NCBI RefSeq assembly: GCF_039555335.1
Contig: NC_092641.1
Coordinates: 30,254,848 to 30,318,847 of the forward strand
DNA length: 64,000 nucleotides
Direction: 5' to 3'
DNA from: Amphiura filiformis
Taxonomy: Eukaryota > Echinodermata > Ophiuroidea > Amphilepidida > Amphiuridae
Positions 12,515-25,019 of the stretch are shown here, piece by piece. The notes beneath the pieces were generated by a model that saw nothing but the letters and a program-made list of their open reading frames with translations, was not told where the DNA came from and did not search any database. The position numbers and the translations under genes were made by a program. Within the stretch, counting starts at the first letter, position 1; every line of letters starts with the position of its first letter.

Positions 12515-12745
12515 TAATTTCCTTTCTTTCTCCCCTTCTTTCTTTCTTACTTTCTTTCTTACCTCCTTTCTTTCGTTTTTCTTTCTTTCTATCACAGGCC
12601 TACTTTCATTATTCCTTTCCTTTTTAGTTCTTTTTCTTTTCTTTATTTCTTTCTTCTCTTTTCATTTTCCTTCCTTGCTTTTTTTCCTTTCTTTCATTCT
12701 TTCTTTCTTCCTTCTTTCTTTCTTCTTTTCTTTCTTTCTTTCTTT

Positions 12746-12777
<32 letters not shown>

Positions 12778-12785
12778 TTTTTTTT

Positions 12786-12825
<40 letters not shown>

Positions 12826-13025
12826 ATTTTCTTTCTTTCTTTCATAGGCCTACTTTCATTCTTTCCTTTCCTTTTTCCTTTCTTTATTTCTTTCTTCTCA
12901 TTTCTTTTCCTTCCTTTCTTTCTTTCCTCCTTTCTTTTTTTCTTTCTTTCTATTTTCTCTTTTTGTTCATTCTTTACTTTCTTCCTTTATTTTCATCAGT
13001 CTCTCTTCCTCTTTCTTTGCATTTC
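12515..13025. repeat. polypyrimidine (CTTT)n tract
   Basis: About 510 bp of imperfect CTTT/TTCC repeats on the plus strand. Long open frames on both strands (Phe/Leu/Ser or Lys/Arg/Glu rich) are repeat translations. Confidence 0.9.
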
Positions 13026-14399
13026 ATTTAATATCTAGAGTTTGTCTGCGACTGCTTTCGCTCGCGCTGCTTTAATTTGCGTGTTGCGCCATTTCTAGTA
13101 CGCACCTTTTAACATCGCGTTTCTCATTTTTATTTTCCGCGCTCGCAGACATTCTCTATTTTGCTTACTTTGATAAAGTACTTTTGTACGAAATGTCAGT
13201 GTATAATTTTATATTAAAACATCGTTGAACAACACGATGTTCCAAAGGTTAATGACCGAGAATGAAAAGTACAGATTTACTTTATCATGTTTGTCTCCCT
13301 ATGCATGAGTGCGTATATTTATGGCCTTTACAATATTTACTTATGTTCTTGTTAGGTATGGGGTATTATTAAAATAAAAAATAGTTATATTAAATGAAAT
13401 CCTGGCATAAATAAATCGTCTTCATTCAATTGTGCTCTCTCTAAAGCAAGTAGAAATAGCTTATACACTTTCAACATGGGAACACGTTTTGACGTATCTA
13501 TAATTAGTAAAAAGATGTAGCTCAGCGGCCAGCCAACAAAAAGAAAATGTCTATAGTAGGCCCTTAGCTGGCCCTATACGTGAAACAAGATTTTCTCTCT
13601 GAATTGGCCGTATTTTACGTGTAAGAAAATCAATCGCATTATCGTGTTCACTCAAAAATTTAGAAAATAAATGGGTACTTCTGGGTTGGGTATCTATAGA
13701 TTGTATAGAATTTAAGTATGATATATTTTCGATGGTAAATATATTTCACTTTCAAAGTTTGTAGTTTTCCGAATTGCAATTTCTGAATATTATATAAAAG
13801 GTGAGAATAAGACTATAAATGTAAGAGTATGGGATAATTTTGATTGTTAATAAATGCGAAACGCCGGCGGTAGACATCAGCAATATCAGGGATTGCCGCG
13901 ATTCTTGCAGTAGCTTTTATGAATAGAATACAATAGTGGATACAATAGCGGATACAATAGCGGAACAATAGAGCTCTCTTACGGGCAAATAAACCTCGTC
14001 GCGTTTTGCTAAATTTCACTTCTTCTTTTTCATGAACTAACCGTTATTTTTTTAAACTTGTGGCAAAACTTCGACCGAAGTTTTTAATTTGCGACATACA
14101 AATAGAGAAGAGTCTAGATCAGTGAACAAAGTGATAATTAGTTTTAGTGTTTGTTTTTTTGTGTTTTTTTGTAGGGGATGTTTTTTTCTTGTTGTTGTTT
14201 TTTGCTATATGAGTGTCAACCGGGTTTTTTTGGTAGCCAAAAGTGAACTGAGTTTAACGGAGATTTTAGTTTGCATGTAAAATCAGCTGTTTTGGGCAAA
14301 AAGTAGATTTATTTTGACTGAAATATACGCGTTCAAAACGAGGGGGAAAAATAATAAAACAGTAATTTATTTACAGATTTTGGTGATTTTTAACAATAA

Positions 14400-14404
14400 G
14401 AAAA

Positions 14405-14447
<43 letters not shown>

Positions 14448-14452
14448 ATATA

Positions 14453-14507
<55 letters not shown>

Positions 14508-14509
14508 AT
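14400..14509. repeat. (AAAT)n microsatellite
   Basis: About 27 tandem tetranucleotides with one ATAT variant, next to a GCCGACCGACCCTACTTG repeat. Confidence 0.9.
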
Positions 14510-14885
14510 GCCGACCGACCCTACTTGAAAGATGTATCCGCCCAAGAAAAAACAAGCCCGACAGAATCTCGGAAGATGCAGGTTGATCATGTTGAAGGGC
14601 TTGATAGTTTGTTTTATTCCAGTTTGACAATTTTTTGTTGTCATGATCATTGGGTAATAAAGACACATTTTTCTTAAGACGGTGAAGTAAACTGCTTTTC
14701 GCAAACTCACGTTTGATATTTGTCGAACTAATTCTTCCCAACATGAAGAAAACCTCATGAGCTTTTATGAATCCCCTTTTCATCACTCTTTTCTTTCTTT
14801 CCTAATTGTTGCCCAGCGACTGTTATTGGTGGTGTGCGGCCTTTTTCCGACTCCCGGCAGACAAAGTATTCTATTTCCTGGAATG

Positions 14886-15530
14886 AGCGTTTTGAGCGTT
14901 TCGACAGCATTTTTTGTGGGACATGAGAGCACATCAGACCTATCGAATTGCATTCTGAATACGAAGAACGTCTTTCTGATATCAAATAATTTTCATTTTA
15001 TGAAATTCACGGTATAATACAAATTTTATGACAAATTATTAAAATTTGATATTTTTCACATTTTGGAGATACAACAGTCCTCGAAGTAAATTTTATAAAT
15101 TTAATGATATAGTCTTAAAGTGTATGTAGCTGGGAGGAAAAGCCGACGATCAATTGAAAATTTTGACCTTCCATATTGAAGATATGGATTTTTTTCCCAA
15201 AAAGACCTAATTTTTTTGTGATGTTTTGGGAAAAAAATCCATATCTTCAATACGAAAGGTCAAACTTTTCAATTGATCGTCGGCTTTTCATCCCACCTAC
15301 ATACACTTTAGGTAGAAATCATCAGATTTATAAAGTTTACTTCGAGTACTGTTAAATATCAAAGATATCAATTTTTAATGATTTGCCATAAAATGTGTAT
15401 TACATTGCGAATTTCAAAAAATCAAAATTATTTGATATCAGAAGGCCATTCTTTGTATTCAGAATGCAATTCGATATGTCTGATGTGCTCTAATGTCCCA
15501 CAATAAATACTGTCCAAACGTTCATACCCC
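14886..15530. mobile_element. palindromic element, additional copy
   Basis: About 640 bp; left half 14886-15200 is the inverted complement of 15210-15530, with AGCCGACGATCAATTGAAAA in each arm. A 50-bp remnant of the family is at 55085-55137. Confidence 0.7.
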
Positions 15531-15723
15531 TTCCCTTAAGTTCTAACGAATATTTGATAACGTAAAATCGATAATAATATCTTACGTAGAATATCTAAAA
15601 GAAATAGGTTTACATCGATTTTACGTCATCAAACATTCGTTACAACTTAAACCTTACTGGAAATAAAATGGATACAGATTAAATAACGTATAATGTTATA
15701 CCGAATATGTTATGCACTAAAAA

Positions 15724-15822
15724 GTTCCGATCTTGTAGAGGCACAGCATGAGCTGGGTTTGCGCAGTCCACAAATGATGCCACAGCAACAATCAGTAGAG
15801 CGAGAACTAGGATCTTTGCCAT
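15724..15822 (-). pseudogene. truncated copy of the peptide precursor gene (signal peptide only)
   Basis: From the ATG at 15822 the sequence encodes the first 32-33 residues of the unit-4 precursor (MAKILVL start, FVDC, then ANPAHAVPLQDR), nearly identical to 58113-58211. Homology stops abruptly at about 15724, where it joins the right arm of a foldback repeat. The rest of the propeptide and the mature peptide are missing. The TATA box (15872-15877) and about 3 kb of upstream flank are kept. It lacks the small 5' leader duplication of unit 4. A secreted stub is formally possible, but a dead copy is more likely. Confidence 0.8.
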
Positions 15823-18184
15823 CGTGTATTCGTGTAGCTTGTTATGAGTAAACCGTTATTTTGTTAGGCTCTTTATACTTTTCTGCATGACTTATTAATC
15901 ACGTACGTGTGTTATGATATAGGCTATACATTCTGGTCCGCAATGAAAATACGTTCGTGCCTGATATTAATTGACAGGTAAGCGCCCTTTCTCCCTCCTT
16001 TTTCCAGTCACAGATTTTTCACTGAAAATGTCTTCTAGTGAGTCAAAAAAGTAAGGGCGCAGCCTGTAATAGCATTCAGATCTGATAATGGGTGCAGCTT
16101 GATAATCCCTCTGGCTCAATATCGGGACAAGATAGACAACAAATATGGTGCAGTTGATCTGAACCTTTTATGACCAACATTTATAATACTTCTGGCTAAA
16201 TTAGTGTGAACACATTCCTCAATATCAAGAAAAACCCCTTTATGTCCATATAATTTATTTGCGACATACTAATGGAGAAGAGTTCAGATCAGTGAACAAA
16301 GGCACTGCTTAATCATGATAATTAGTTTTAAAAAATCGTGTTTTTTGTGTGGTTTTTTTTGTGGGGGTGTTTTTTGTTGTTGTTTGTTTGTTTGTTTGCT
16401 TGTTTGTTTGTTTGTTTTTGCTATATGAGTGTGTCAGCCGGTTTTTTGGTAGCCAAAAGTGAACTGAGTTTGACGGAGATTTTAGTTTGCATGTAAAATC
16501 ATCCGTTTTGGGCAAAAAGTAGATTTATTTTGACTGAAATATATGCTGAAAAAATAAAGGCCCGACCGACCCTACTTGCAAGATCCGTCCGCCCAAGAAA
16601 AACCAAGCTCGACAGAATCTCGGAAAGTGCAGGTTGATCATGTTAAAGGGGCTTGATAGTTTGTTTTATTCCAGTTTGACAATTTTTTGTTGTCATGATC
16701 ATTGGGTAATGAAGACAAATTTTTTTAAAGACGGCGAAGTAAACTGCATTTCGCTTTTTGATATTTGTCGAACTATAATTCTTCACAACATGAGGAAAGC
16801 CTCATGAGCTTTCATGAATCCCCTTTTCATCACTCTTTTCTTTCTTTCCTAATCGTTGCCCAGCCACTGTTATTGGTGGTGTGCGGCCTTTTCCGACTCC
16901 CGACAGACAAAGCGCGTCGTGTCGCGTAGCGTGTACGCCGACCGACACGCTGACGCCGACGCGTTGCCTAGGTTCAGATATCAGAGTATTTCCGCCGCCG
17001 CTGCGGCATGGTGTATCGAGGGACTAGCTTTGGATGACCTGTTTTGCTCGACACGGGGTCCTGTTTTGATGGATACGAGGGTCCTGTTTTGCTAGGATAC
17101 GGGGTACCTGTTTTGCTTAGATTCGCATAATTTTGGTACCCAAATTATGCGATTTTCATGGTCAAGACTTGACCATTTGAAATAGTTTTAGAAAAAAATT
17201 GATTGACTTTTGGACATCGGTTCCCAGGCCAAATGTTAAGAATTTAGTTGGGCGACTTTCCAATGTTTTGCCGCAAATACTGGGAAGAAATCATTTTTAT
17301 CAACCCTGGTTATTTTAGATCTTCCCTGGGTTCTACAGGACCACAAGATGCAAAGGACGAGGATGTCCCGAAGGGGTCCTGATATGTAAGGGTGGTATGG
17401 GTATATGTGGCGGTCAAGGGTCCCTTTTTTAGGCTCTCTTGCAGTTCGCTCCTCTATATGGGTTTGATGGAAGGTGCCTGGAATTCCAGATTTTTGCGGA
17501 GGTTGGGTTTGGAAATCCAGATATTTTTTCCAAAACGAATTTGGAATTCCAGCTCTTTTATCAAAAAATACAAATAAAAACATTTCCCTCTATAGGGGGG
17601 ACTTTGTTATCAGGAATAGCCCAATGTATAAAAATGTACATACAATATCAATGTACAAAACAAATTTATTAGGATATATTTCTTTGAGTCCCGTTGTACC
17701 AGAGTACCTAAATTCTCATTTTGTGAAATTTTGTCAGACTCACAATTACTATTATACCAGGGGCTGTGCAACATTTTTTTGGTACCAAAAGCTAAGGGAC
17801 AGAAGTGTAATACTCTTTCTTTTTTACTGATGTACAGGAATGGATTTTGCATCCAATTAATGTAAAAACATCCAAAAACTTATTCACAGTTTTAAAAGGC
17901 GGTTAGGTATTTTCGTCTCAGAAGCATGCGAAAGAAATCGGGCCAAATCGCGCAATGATCACCAGACGAGTGACTGCTAAAGCATTTTCCACCCTGGTCA
18001 TTGCTGGTGTGGCATTGAAATCCTGGGGACACCACACGAGAATTGGTGTGGCCTCCTCATGCGATACCTTCCTACGTACAAACGTGCGTAAGAACGTACG
18101 ATCGACGTACGGCGTATGGAATATCGCAATCTCTCTTATATGTACGTTGTACCTGATAATGTATGTGTAGTTCTTGATTAGTAC

Positions 18185-18480
18185 GGCTAAAGGCCGCTAC
18201 AGACTCTGGTATTCGACGTATAATATTTGATGTAACATATCTCTGTTATTTAATCCATTCTATTTCCAGTAATGTTTAAGTTCTAACGAATATCTGATAA
18301 CGTAAAATCGATGATAATATCTTACGTAGAATATCTAAAAGAAATAGGTTTACATCGATTTTACGTCATTAAACATTCGTTAGAACTTAAACATTACTGG
18401 AAATAGAATGGATATAGATTAAATAACGTATGTGTTATACCGAATATGTTACATCCACTAAAAGGTCTGCAGCGTCCTCA
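18185..18480. repeat. foldback element, TAAGTTCTAACG family
   Basis: Arms of about 125 bp around a 42-bp centre, sharing TTTAAGTTCTAACGAAT and ACGTAAAATCGAT. Other copies: 4120-4435, 63120-63420, half copies at 15535-15720, 37775-37890 and 53740-53840, and one at 51200-52070 split by another element. Confidence 0.7.
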
Positions 18481-19094
18481 AGAATATCGGTTACTCCATG
18501 CATGGTGTTATTTTCTTTTAAAAATCCAAGGAAAATACAAGAATATAATTTGTCTCCGCGACTCTTACATCAATATATAGATAACGTACCAATTAGATTG
18601 TATATTGACATTTATTAGATTTTATTGACTTTTATTGTGTAATTTATCATATTTACCATGATGGATCATTTTCCGTGCAAATATTCAATTTAACCAATTC
18701 TTTATTTCAACATATCTCATGCAAAATTAGATTAACGGATAGCGGACACGTGTATGTATCAATGGAATTCACATATAATGAAGGTGACGAGCAATACCAT
18801 AATAATAATAATAATATCAAAAATATTTAATTTGTGTACATCGTGGAACATACTCTTTGGTTGTAGCCAGATAACCTCGCTATAGTAGTAATATGGATGC
18901 CAAGAGTAGCGTTGTACCATGAAGCAATTCCTGGAGAGGGCAATCCCTCATTTGCATGTGACGCTTTCTTATTTAAATTAGCCATTGTGTTATTGCTTCA
19001 TATTCATATGTTATGGGGAGCACTTTACACCACCAGGTTGGGCAAGTCATGAATAATTTAGCGTTGTGAAGCCAAATAAATATTTCCCAGGCTA

Positions 19095-19176
19095 AAAAAA
19101 ATTACAGGCAGAGGTGGGAATCGATCTCGGCACCTCCCGGTTAAAAAGCACAGTACAATACCACTAAGCCAGCTAA
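19095..19176 (-). pseudogene. tRNA-like sequence
   Basis: Minus strand: TAGCTGGCTTAGTGGTATTG (A-box-like) and GATCGATTCCC (B box). No convincing cloverleaf. Confidence 0.35.
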
Positions 19177-19415
19177 ATATCTGTTGTGAGACGTGTAACA
19201 TTAAATCAGTAATAAAAGAAGTAGATTCTTATTTTGGGCTCAAATTGTAGAAAAGGGAAATATTTGTTTCTGGTCTAAAGAAAATAAAAATTGAGATCTT
19301 TAAACAAAATGTTACGGCTCTATTGAAAAAAAATAACTTTAAATTCATTTTCACGAGGCGGCATTGTCACAGACGAACACTGTATAGGCTAAAAACTAGA
19401 TACCCACCACTAGAC

Positions 19416-19498
19416 GACGTCGTAGCACAGTGGTAGAGCATCAGACTGGTGAATTGGTGATGCAAAGATTGTTGGTTCGAATCCTCCTGTCAGCAATG
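19416..19498 (+). pseudogene. tRNA-like sequence
   Basis: A box TAGCACAGTGGTAGAGCA and B box GGTTCGAATCC are present, but the acceptor stem pairs poorly and the middle is too long. Likely a tRNA-derived repeat. Confidence 0.4.
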
Positions 19499-19879
19499 TT
19501 TGTTTTTGTGAATGCAATCCTACGATACCATTTGTGCAAATTTTCCTTATTTATTTATTTCTTTTTTGATTTATTTATTTATTTATTTATTTGTTTATTT
19601 GTTTATTTATGTAAATAATTATGCATGTATTTATTTTGTTTAATCACTCACTCACACTCTTTAGAAAAAAGGGCTCTTGGTCGATCAGTTCATTTATTCA
19701 TTGTTTGATGGTTTGATATGATATGTCTATTGATCGAAATTGAATATCATATAATTTATTCATATTCATTGTTTGTGAATTGATTGATTAATTAACTGAT
19801 TGATTGATTTGTCGAGCCGGTGCAAGTGCGTGAAATGTTAGAGGTGAGTTACTTGAACAAGCCTTAATAATTATAATAA

Positions 19880-19933
19880 ATAAATAAATAAATAAAAAAT
19901 AAAAAATACAAAAAATAAAAATAATAATAATAA

Positions 19934-19992
<59 letters not shown>

Positions 19993-19995
19993 ATC
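19880..19995. repeat. (AAAT)n/(AAT)n tract
   Basis: Mixed A-rich repeat, then about 17 AAAT units. Confidence 0.85.
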
Positions 19996-20814
19996 GCTTT
20001 CCCCTCTCAGCCTGCCAAAAATATTGTGACCACCCCCTGTTGGACATTCAAATTATTGGGATCCCAAATAATGATTAAATACATCAGATTTGTAGATGTA
20101 GGCCTACAGTAAGAAAACTTTTTTTTAAAACTAAACATGCTAAACCGATATTTTACTCATTATTGACCATGGTAGGTGAAACCGTCAATAGTGATTAAAG
20201 AATTTTGTTCAAAATAAAATTTCCATATCATAAGCGTTTCCGGACCTTTACTATTATCCTCCCCACCCCCTCCCCGGGGTACTCACGTACAAGGTTTTCC
20301 CCGAAAAATCCTTAGACATGGGTCTCCTTTTAGATTTTCCGTGCTATGTGTGAAAAACATGCCGGAAAACATGTTGCTTTTACTATTTTCAAGCTCAAAT
20401 CCTTAGATATGGGTCCTTACTTTCCTGACAATCCTTAGATATGGGTAGGGGCCTACCTATTTTCGGTAAAATCGTGAAACTTAGAAACGGTTATGGGTTC
20501 GCAAGCTCGGGCCGCACATCTCCGTCAAAAAATAATCCAAGTACCCGCGCGCCCCCCTGGTTATCCTAAGCCTTTTAAAGCGTTTTAAGACCAAAATCGC
20601 ACCCCTCTCACCCCAATTTTACCCTCCCCAGGACTCATAATTATTCACAGCCCCTGATAATCTCCTAAATTATTCAATTGTTTTTTCGATGGGCCTAAAC
20701 TCCTGTAATATGCATGCACATACGGCAAGCTACATTCAAATTATACATGCACGATACAAGTGCTATTCCAGAAACGCTGCACATCAGTGACATCACTTAA
20801 TTAATATTCACCGG

Positions 20815-21350
20815 TATAGTAGTGAATAGCAAGCTTCGAAGGTTGAAAGTGCGCCCGCTTTACGAGCTGAGAGCAATCCGGTAGTGGCGTTTCAATTTAT
20901 TACGTGTTGGGAAATCCACAAGATCAAATAGAACGGTGAGTGATGATTATTTACTTGGTTTTAAAAACAAACTTCTTAGGCCAGTAATAAACTACGTTCA
21001 CGGCCGACAACTATAGTTTGAATGATATTTATTATCACACGAGGAAATAAAAACAAACGAATATGGCGCCTCACGTGCTTCAGGTCAGGTCAGTGGTCAA
21101 AGGTTTTTTATCGCTAAATCGCTGGCTGAATATCGTATCAAATTCAAGTGATACACTACCGTCGTATTATTGACACCAATTCCTAATTTCGACATTACTA
21201 TTGCGAAAGGTTATTCCATTATCAAATTAGTAGACTTTCTGTAAAAAACAAATCACTGGTGCCTGATGGGAAATACTAGTGCGCCATCACCGGATTGCTC
21301 CCAGCTCTGCTAGCTGGCGCTCTTTCAAGCTTGCTACTCGCCTGCTACTC
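20815..21350. repeat. inverted-repeat element
   Basis: Arms near 20825-20885 and 21288-21345 are inverted relatives (TAGCAAGCTT ... GAGCAATCCGG), about 410 bp apart. Confidence 0.55.
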
Positions 21351-21621
21351 GCATTGAACAGGCAGAGTTCGCAAAACTAACGGCGTCGTTATTTGCCAAC
21401 CCTAAAAGGGATCGAAATTAATTATTCATAAACCGATCGATAACTGGCCTCATTTTCTAACTAGCAAACCAGCGGGATTTGTCATAGGTTTGCGTTGATA
21501 ATAGAACAACCGTGAAGTTAGTGTCACCCCCTTGGTTGTACGCTCGTGTATTAGCATGATCAGTCGCGGAGTAACGAGCGTAGTTGAATGTTCCACGATG
21601 TACACGAATTAAATATTTTTC

Positions 21622-21749
<128 letters not shown>

Positions 21750-23032
21750 CAAATTTTGTAGACACAATGTGTCAATGCGCTAAACATAAAAAGTGACGAC
21801 ACCAACAATTCAGCAATAATTACATAACGATATTATGAAGTTTAGAAGTTCTTGATATGAAGGGGAAAAGGCAGATCAGAAATATCATGTTCAACACCGG
21901 AGGAGGGCACTTAACTTAAGAAGTGACAGGTATTGTATCGGCGTTGGGTAGTAGGGACCTATCATATATAAAGGTTGTTTCATTTGGTATAAACACACCT
22001 GACGTGGAAATTTCGACTTCCGGACGTCGAAATCAGGTTGAAATAACGTTGTATTTGCAAATTAACTTCAACCTGATTTTTGCATTGAGAGTTGGTTGCA
22101 ATCAGGTTGATATTTCAACCTGATTTCAACTAACCTCTAGGTTGATATCAAGTTGAAATCAGGTTAGGTTGAAACTTCGACGTTATATCAACGTTGATTT
22201 AACGTCGAAATCCTAACCTGTTTCCACTGGGTAATGAAAGAAAAATTGGGTACACAATTTCGAAAAAAAGTACAAAAGTTTGCAAAACATTGGGTCAGCA
22301 GGTAACAAAATTACCCTTGTTCCAACTTTGCCAAATATACAATTTAAATTTGCTGAAATAAGAGTTTGAAAGTTTCTGATTATTTTTATGGTATTTTATG
22401 ATAAAATTCTAGAAAAAGGTGGTCACTGGATAGCCGAACTAATAAAGGGTCGGATATTTTCGACTGAATGGTCTAATGATAGGCACATACCCGTCACTTC
22501 TAAAATTGAATGCCCCCCTAGTTCAGCAATTACACCTAGATTTCTTTCACTCGGAGCTGGTTCAATCGTTGAGTCACGGATGTGTGGTGATGGATGGAAA
22601 TGTAGATGAATGCGAAAGCGAGATGATAAGTGAAGAACTTCAGTTTTGTCAGCATTCAGTTTCAGATCATTGCAGTTGACCAATACATAAAGTCTTTGAC
22701 CAGATTGACACATAGTTCAAGATTAAAAAATAGTTGCATGGGTATCATTGTCATTGACTATAACGTAAATTTGAGTATCATCTACATAAACCATTTTGAC
22801 AAGCCATATGAACCTATTATTATAATGTCATCAATTAGAGAAGTATAAAAAGTGAAAGTAAGTAAAGTGGTCCAATAACTGATCCATGTGGAACGCCTTC
22901 TTCTGGTGTTTGACTGAGATATGCCGAATTCCATAAACGATGACACATTGAGTGCGATTCTGAAAGTATATGATATAAACCAAGAAAGAGCTGAGTTTAT
23001 TAAATTATTGAAATATCTATCTGATCGTAACG

Positions 23033-23625
23033 GCTCTGGTATGAACGTTTCGATAGTATGTTTGTGGGACATGAGAGCACATCAGACATATCGAATTGAA
23101 TTCTGAATACGAGGAATGTCCTTCTTATATCAAATAATTTTGATTTTTTTTTAATCGCGATATAATACAAATTTTATGACAAGTTATTAAAATTTGATAT
23201 TTTGGTATATTAACAGTCCTCGAAGTAAACTTTCTAAATCTAATGATATTTACTTAAAACTGCATGTAGAAAAGATAAAAAGCCGACGATCAATTGAAAA
23301 TTTTTACTTTTCGTATTGAAGATATGGATTTTTCCCCAAAAGACCTATTTTTAAGTCCATATCTTCAATACGACAGGTCAACTTTTCAATGGATCGTCGG
23401 CTTTTCATCCCAGCTCCATACACTGTAAGTACATATCATTACATTTATAAATATTTAAATATTTATATTTCAAGTTTTAATCATTTGCCATAAAATGTGT
23501 GTTATATCGCGAATTTAGAAATTATTTGATATCAGAAGGACATTCTTATTAGATTCAGAATGCAATTCGATATGTCCTCTCATGTCTCGCAAAAAATACA
23601 GTCCAAACGTTCATACCAAAGCCCT
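23033..23625. mobile_element. palindromic element, unit 2
   Basis: Near-complete palindrome: the arms begin TGGTATGAACGTTT and meet near AAAAGACC. Flanked by TAACG (23028-23032, 23626-23630). The empty sites are 6476-6480 in unit 1 and 55768-55772 in unit 4. Confidence 0.75.
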
Positions 23626-24673
23626 TAACGAAAAAGTATAATCATTAAGGTTATTGAAGACTTTGTATCAATCATAGCAGCGGTGTAGCTTTGTTGTAGA
23701 ACCACATCCTACTTCTTCTCCAGGAGCTATACTGCCATGAATTTTTGGCATTTTAGGAATTGAATTGTGTCGATTTTTTCTGTCTTTCTTTCTTCACTCT
23801 CGCTCTATGACCATAAATAATTGTCTAATTATGGAATGCATTAAGTAACAACCCTACATGTACATAGACTTGTTAGGTTACACTCTTATAATAGCGTGTA
23901 GGCTATATACATGTGTGAAAAACTATGTATCACTTTTTTACAAACAAATCATTCCCGCACCCTCCTACCGCTCCTGCTGGATACACTAAGCCAAAATAAT
24001 TAACTGCATTTTCTGCATGCAATTACAGGCAAAAATTGAAGAGCTTTTAATTAACGATTTTAACAGGTGTATGCCCGCTATGTTGAAGATTCGTCGATGT
24101 CGAAGGTTCGGTATCGAATTGGAATTTTACTCATATTATACCAGAGGGTTCGCTATGTCAAATAGGAAATAAAGTTTGCTCGAACATGGTCGAATATGAA
24201 AGAGGATTACGCATAATATCTACAATGTAAATTTCAAGTATTTACAATAAATCCTAAGGGATTGTGATTAGGGACCAATCAAGTAGTAGATTTAAAATCA
24301 AGTCTTACAGATTTAAAATCAAAACTTAAAGATTTGAAATTCAAATCTATCAGATTAATTTCAAATCTAAAATTGATTAGTCCCTGACTCCTGATTACAA
24401 CATTAAGGATTTATTTTTAAATCCTTGTAATTTAGAGTGTAGGGTTAGGGTTAGACTTATGGCTAGGTTTAGGGTTACGGATATGGCTAGGGTTAGAATT
24501 CTGAGTTAGGGTTAGTTTCAAGGTCTGCGTTTGGGAAAAAGTCGATATTCGACATAGCGGAACTTCGATAACAGGCTGGATGAACCTTCGACATAGCGGG
24601 CTATATTAACCAATCTAACATGCTTAAAAGAATATCTTACCTAACCTATTCGTAGATCCCTACAGGCAGGTGA

Positions 24674-24931
24674 TTACCGGCACATTGGCCATGTTGGCGG
24701 ACAAGGCAGCCAATATTTTCGACGTTGCCTGACTTGGGCGCGGTCAGAGCTTAGCTCTTCTTCCGCGCGTTTTTCGGCAAGTGGGTCACGGCGTATTCTT
24801 GCTTCAGCTGCATCATCATTTATCGCCAAGTTGTTTCGATCTTGTAGAGTCACATCATGAGCTGGGTTTGCGCAGTGCGCAAATGATGCCACAGCAACAA
24901 TCAGTATAGCTAGAACTAGGACCTTTGCCAT
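24674..24931 (-). CDS. secreted peptide precursor, unit 2 (six-residue Cys loop)
   Basis: 85 residues from the conserved MAKVLVLA start at 24931. An in-frame Met at 24997 is further upstream but lies beyond the TATA box, so it is not used. Signal peptide 1-20, acidic propeptide with RR (47-48) and KR (54-55), then RQRR (68-71). The predicted mature peptide is KYWLPCPPTWPMCR (72-85), with Cys77 and Cys84 six residues apart and three Pro residues. Compared with units 1 and 4, the propeptide lacks about ten residues that include the PLQILKR block; unit 3 shares this deletion. The leader is almost identical to the paralogues while the C-terminal end is unrelated in sequence, and 3' flanking homology resumes at GGGATCTACGAATAGG. 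TATA box 50 bp upstream; GTAAG donor 33 bp past the stop codon. Function unknown. Confidence 0.78.
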   Translation of the reverse strand: MAKVLVLAILIVAVASFAHCANPAHDVTLQDRNNLAINDDAAEARIRRDPLAEKRAEEELSSDRAQVRQRRKYWLPCPPTWPMCR

Positions 24932-24980
24932 CGTGACTTCGTGTAGCCTGTTATGAATAAACCGATATTTTGTTAGGCTC

Positions 24981-25014
24981 TTTATAGTTTTCTGCATGAC
25001 TTATTAATCACGTG
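24981..25014 (-). promoter_or_regulatory. core promoter of the unit-2 peptide gene
   Basis: TATAAA at 24981-24986, 50 bp upstream of the ATG. Reading away from the gene there follow GTCATGCAG and TTAATAAG, then a CACGTG E-box at 25009-25014, 22 bp from the TATA box. The block is shared with units 3 and 4, which argues for function, although recent duplication alone could also preserve it. Confidence 0.55.
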
Positions 25015-25019
25015 TGTTA

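Larger units (their letters stand above)
15724..18850. repeat. partial segmental copy of unit-4 gene flank
   Basis: Nearly identical to 58110-60702 joined to 62931-63770. Carries the truncated precursor, the (GTTT)n stretch at 16378-16420, the GC-rich patch at 16905-16970, the degenerate tandem CCTGTTTTG repeat at 17035-17115 and a foldback element. It lacks both unit-4 insertions, so it shows the pre-insertion state. Confidence 0.8.
18850..21540. other. no gene recognised between partial copy and unit 2
   Basis: tRNA-like repeats, A/T microsatellites and one inverted-repeat element. 20230-20560 resembles a MITE (GGTACTCACGTACAAGG ... CCTTAGATATGGG blocks). No coding signal. Confidence 0.5.

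Noticed and set aside
12396-13031. 211-residue Phe/Ser/Leu-rich frame
   Set aside because: Reads through the (CTTT)n tract; the opposite strand is equally open as Lys/Arg.
14367-14786. 139-residue frame with (LFIY)n
   Set aside because: Crosses the (AAAT)n repeat; the remainder is a DNA repeat also at 16630 and 59030.
17392-17830. Several overlapping frames kept at 60077-60548
   Set aside because: Preserved by recent DNA duplication; multiple frames are equally open, so no coding constraint is shown.
24932-24997. Upstream in-frame Met extending the unit-2 precursor by 22 residues
   Set aside because: It lies on the far side of the TATA box, and the other units do not preserve the extension.
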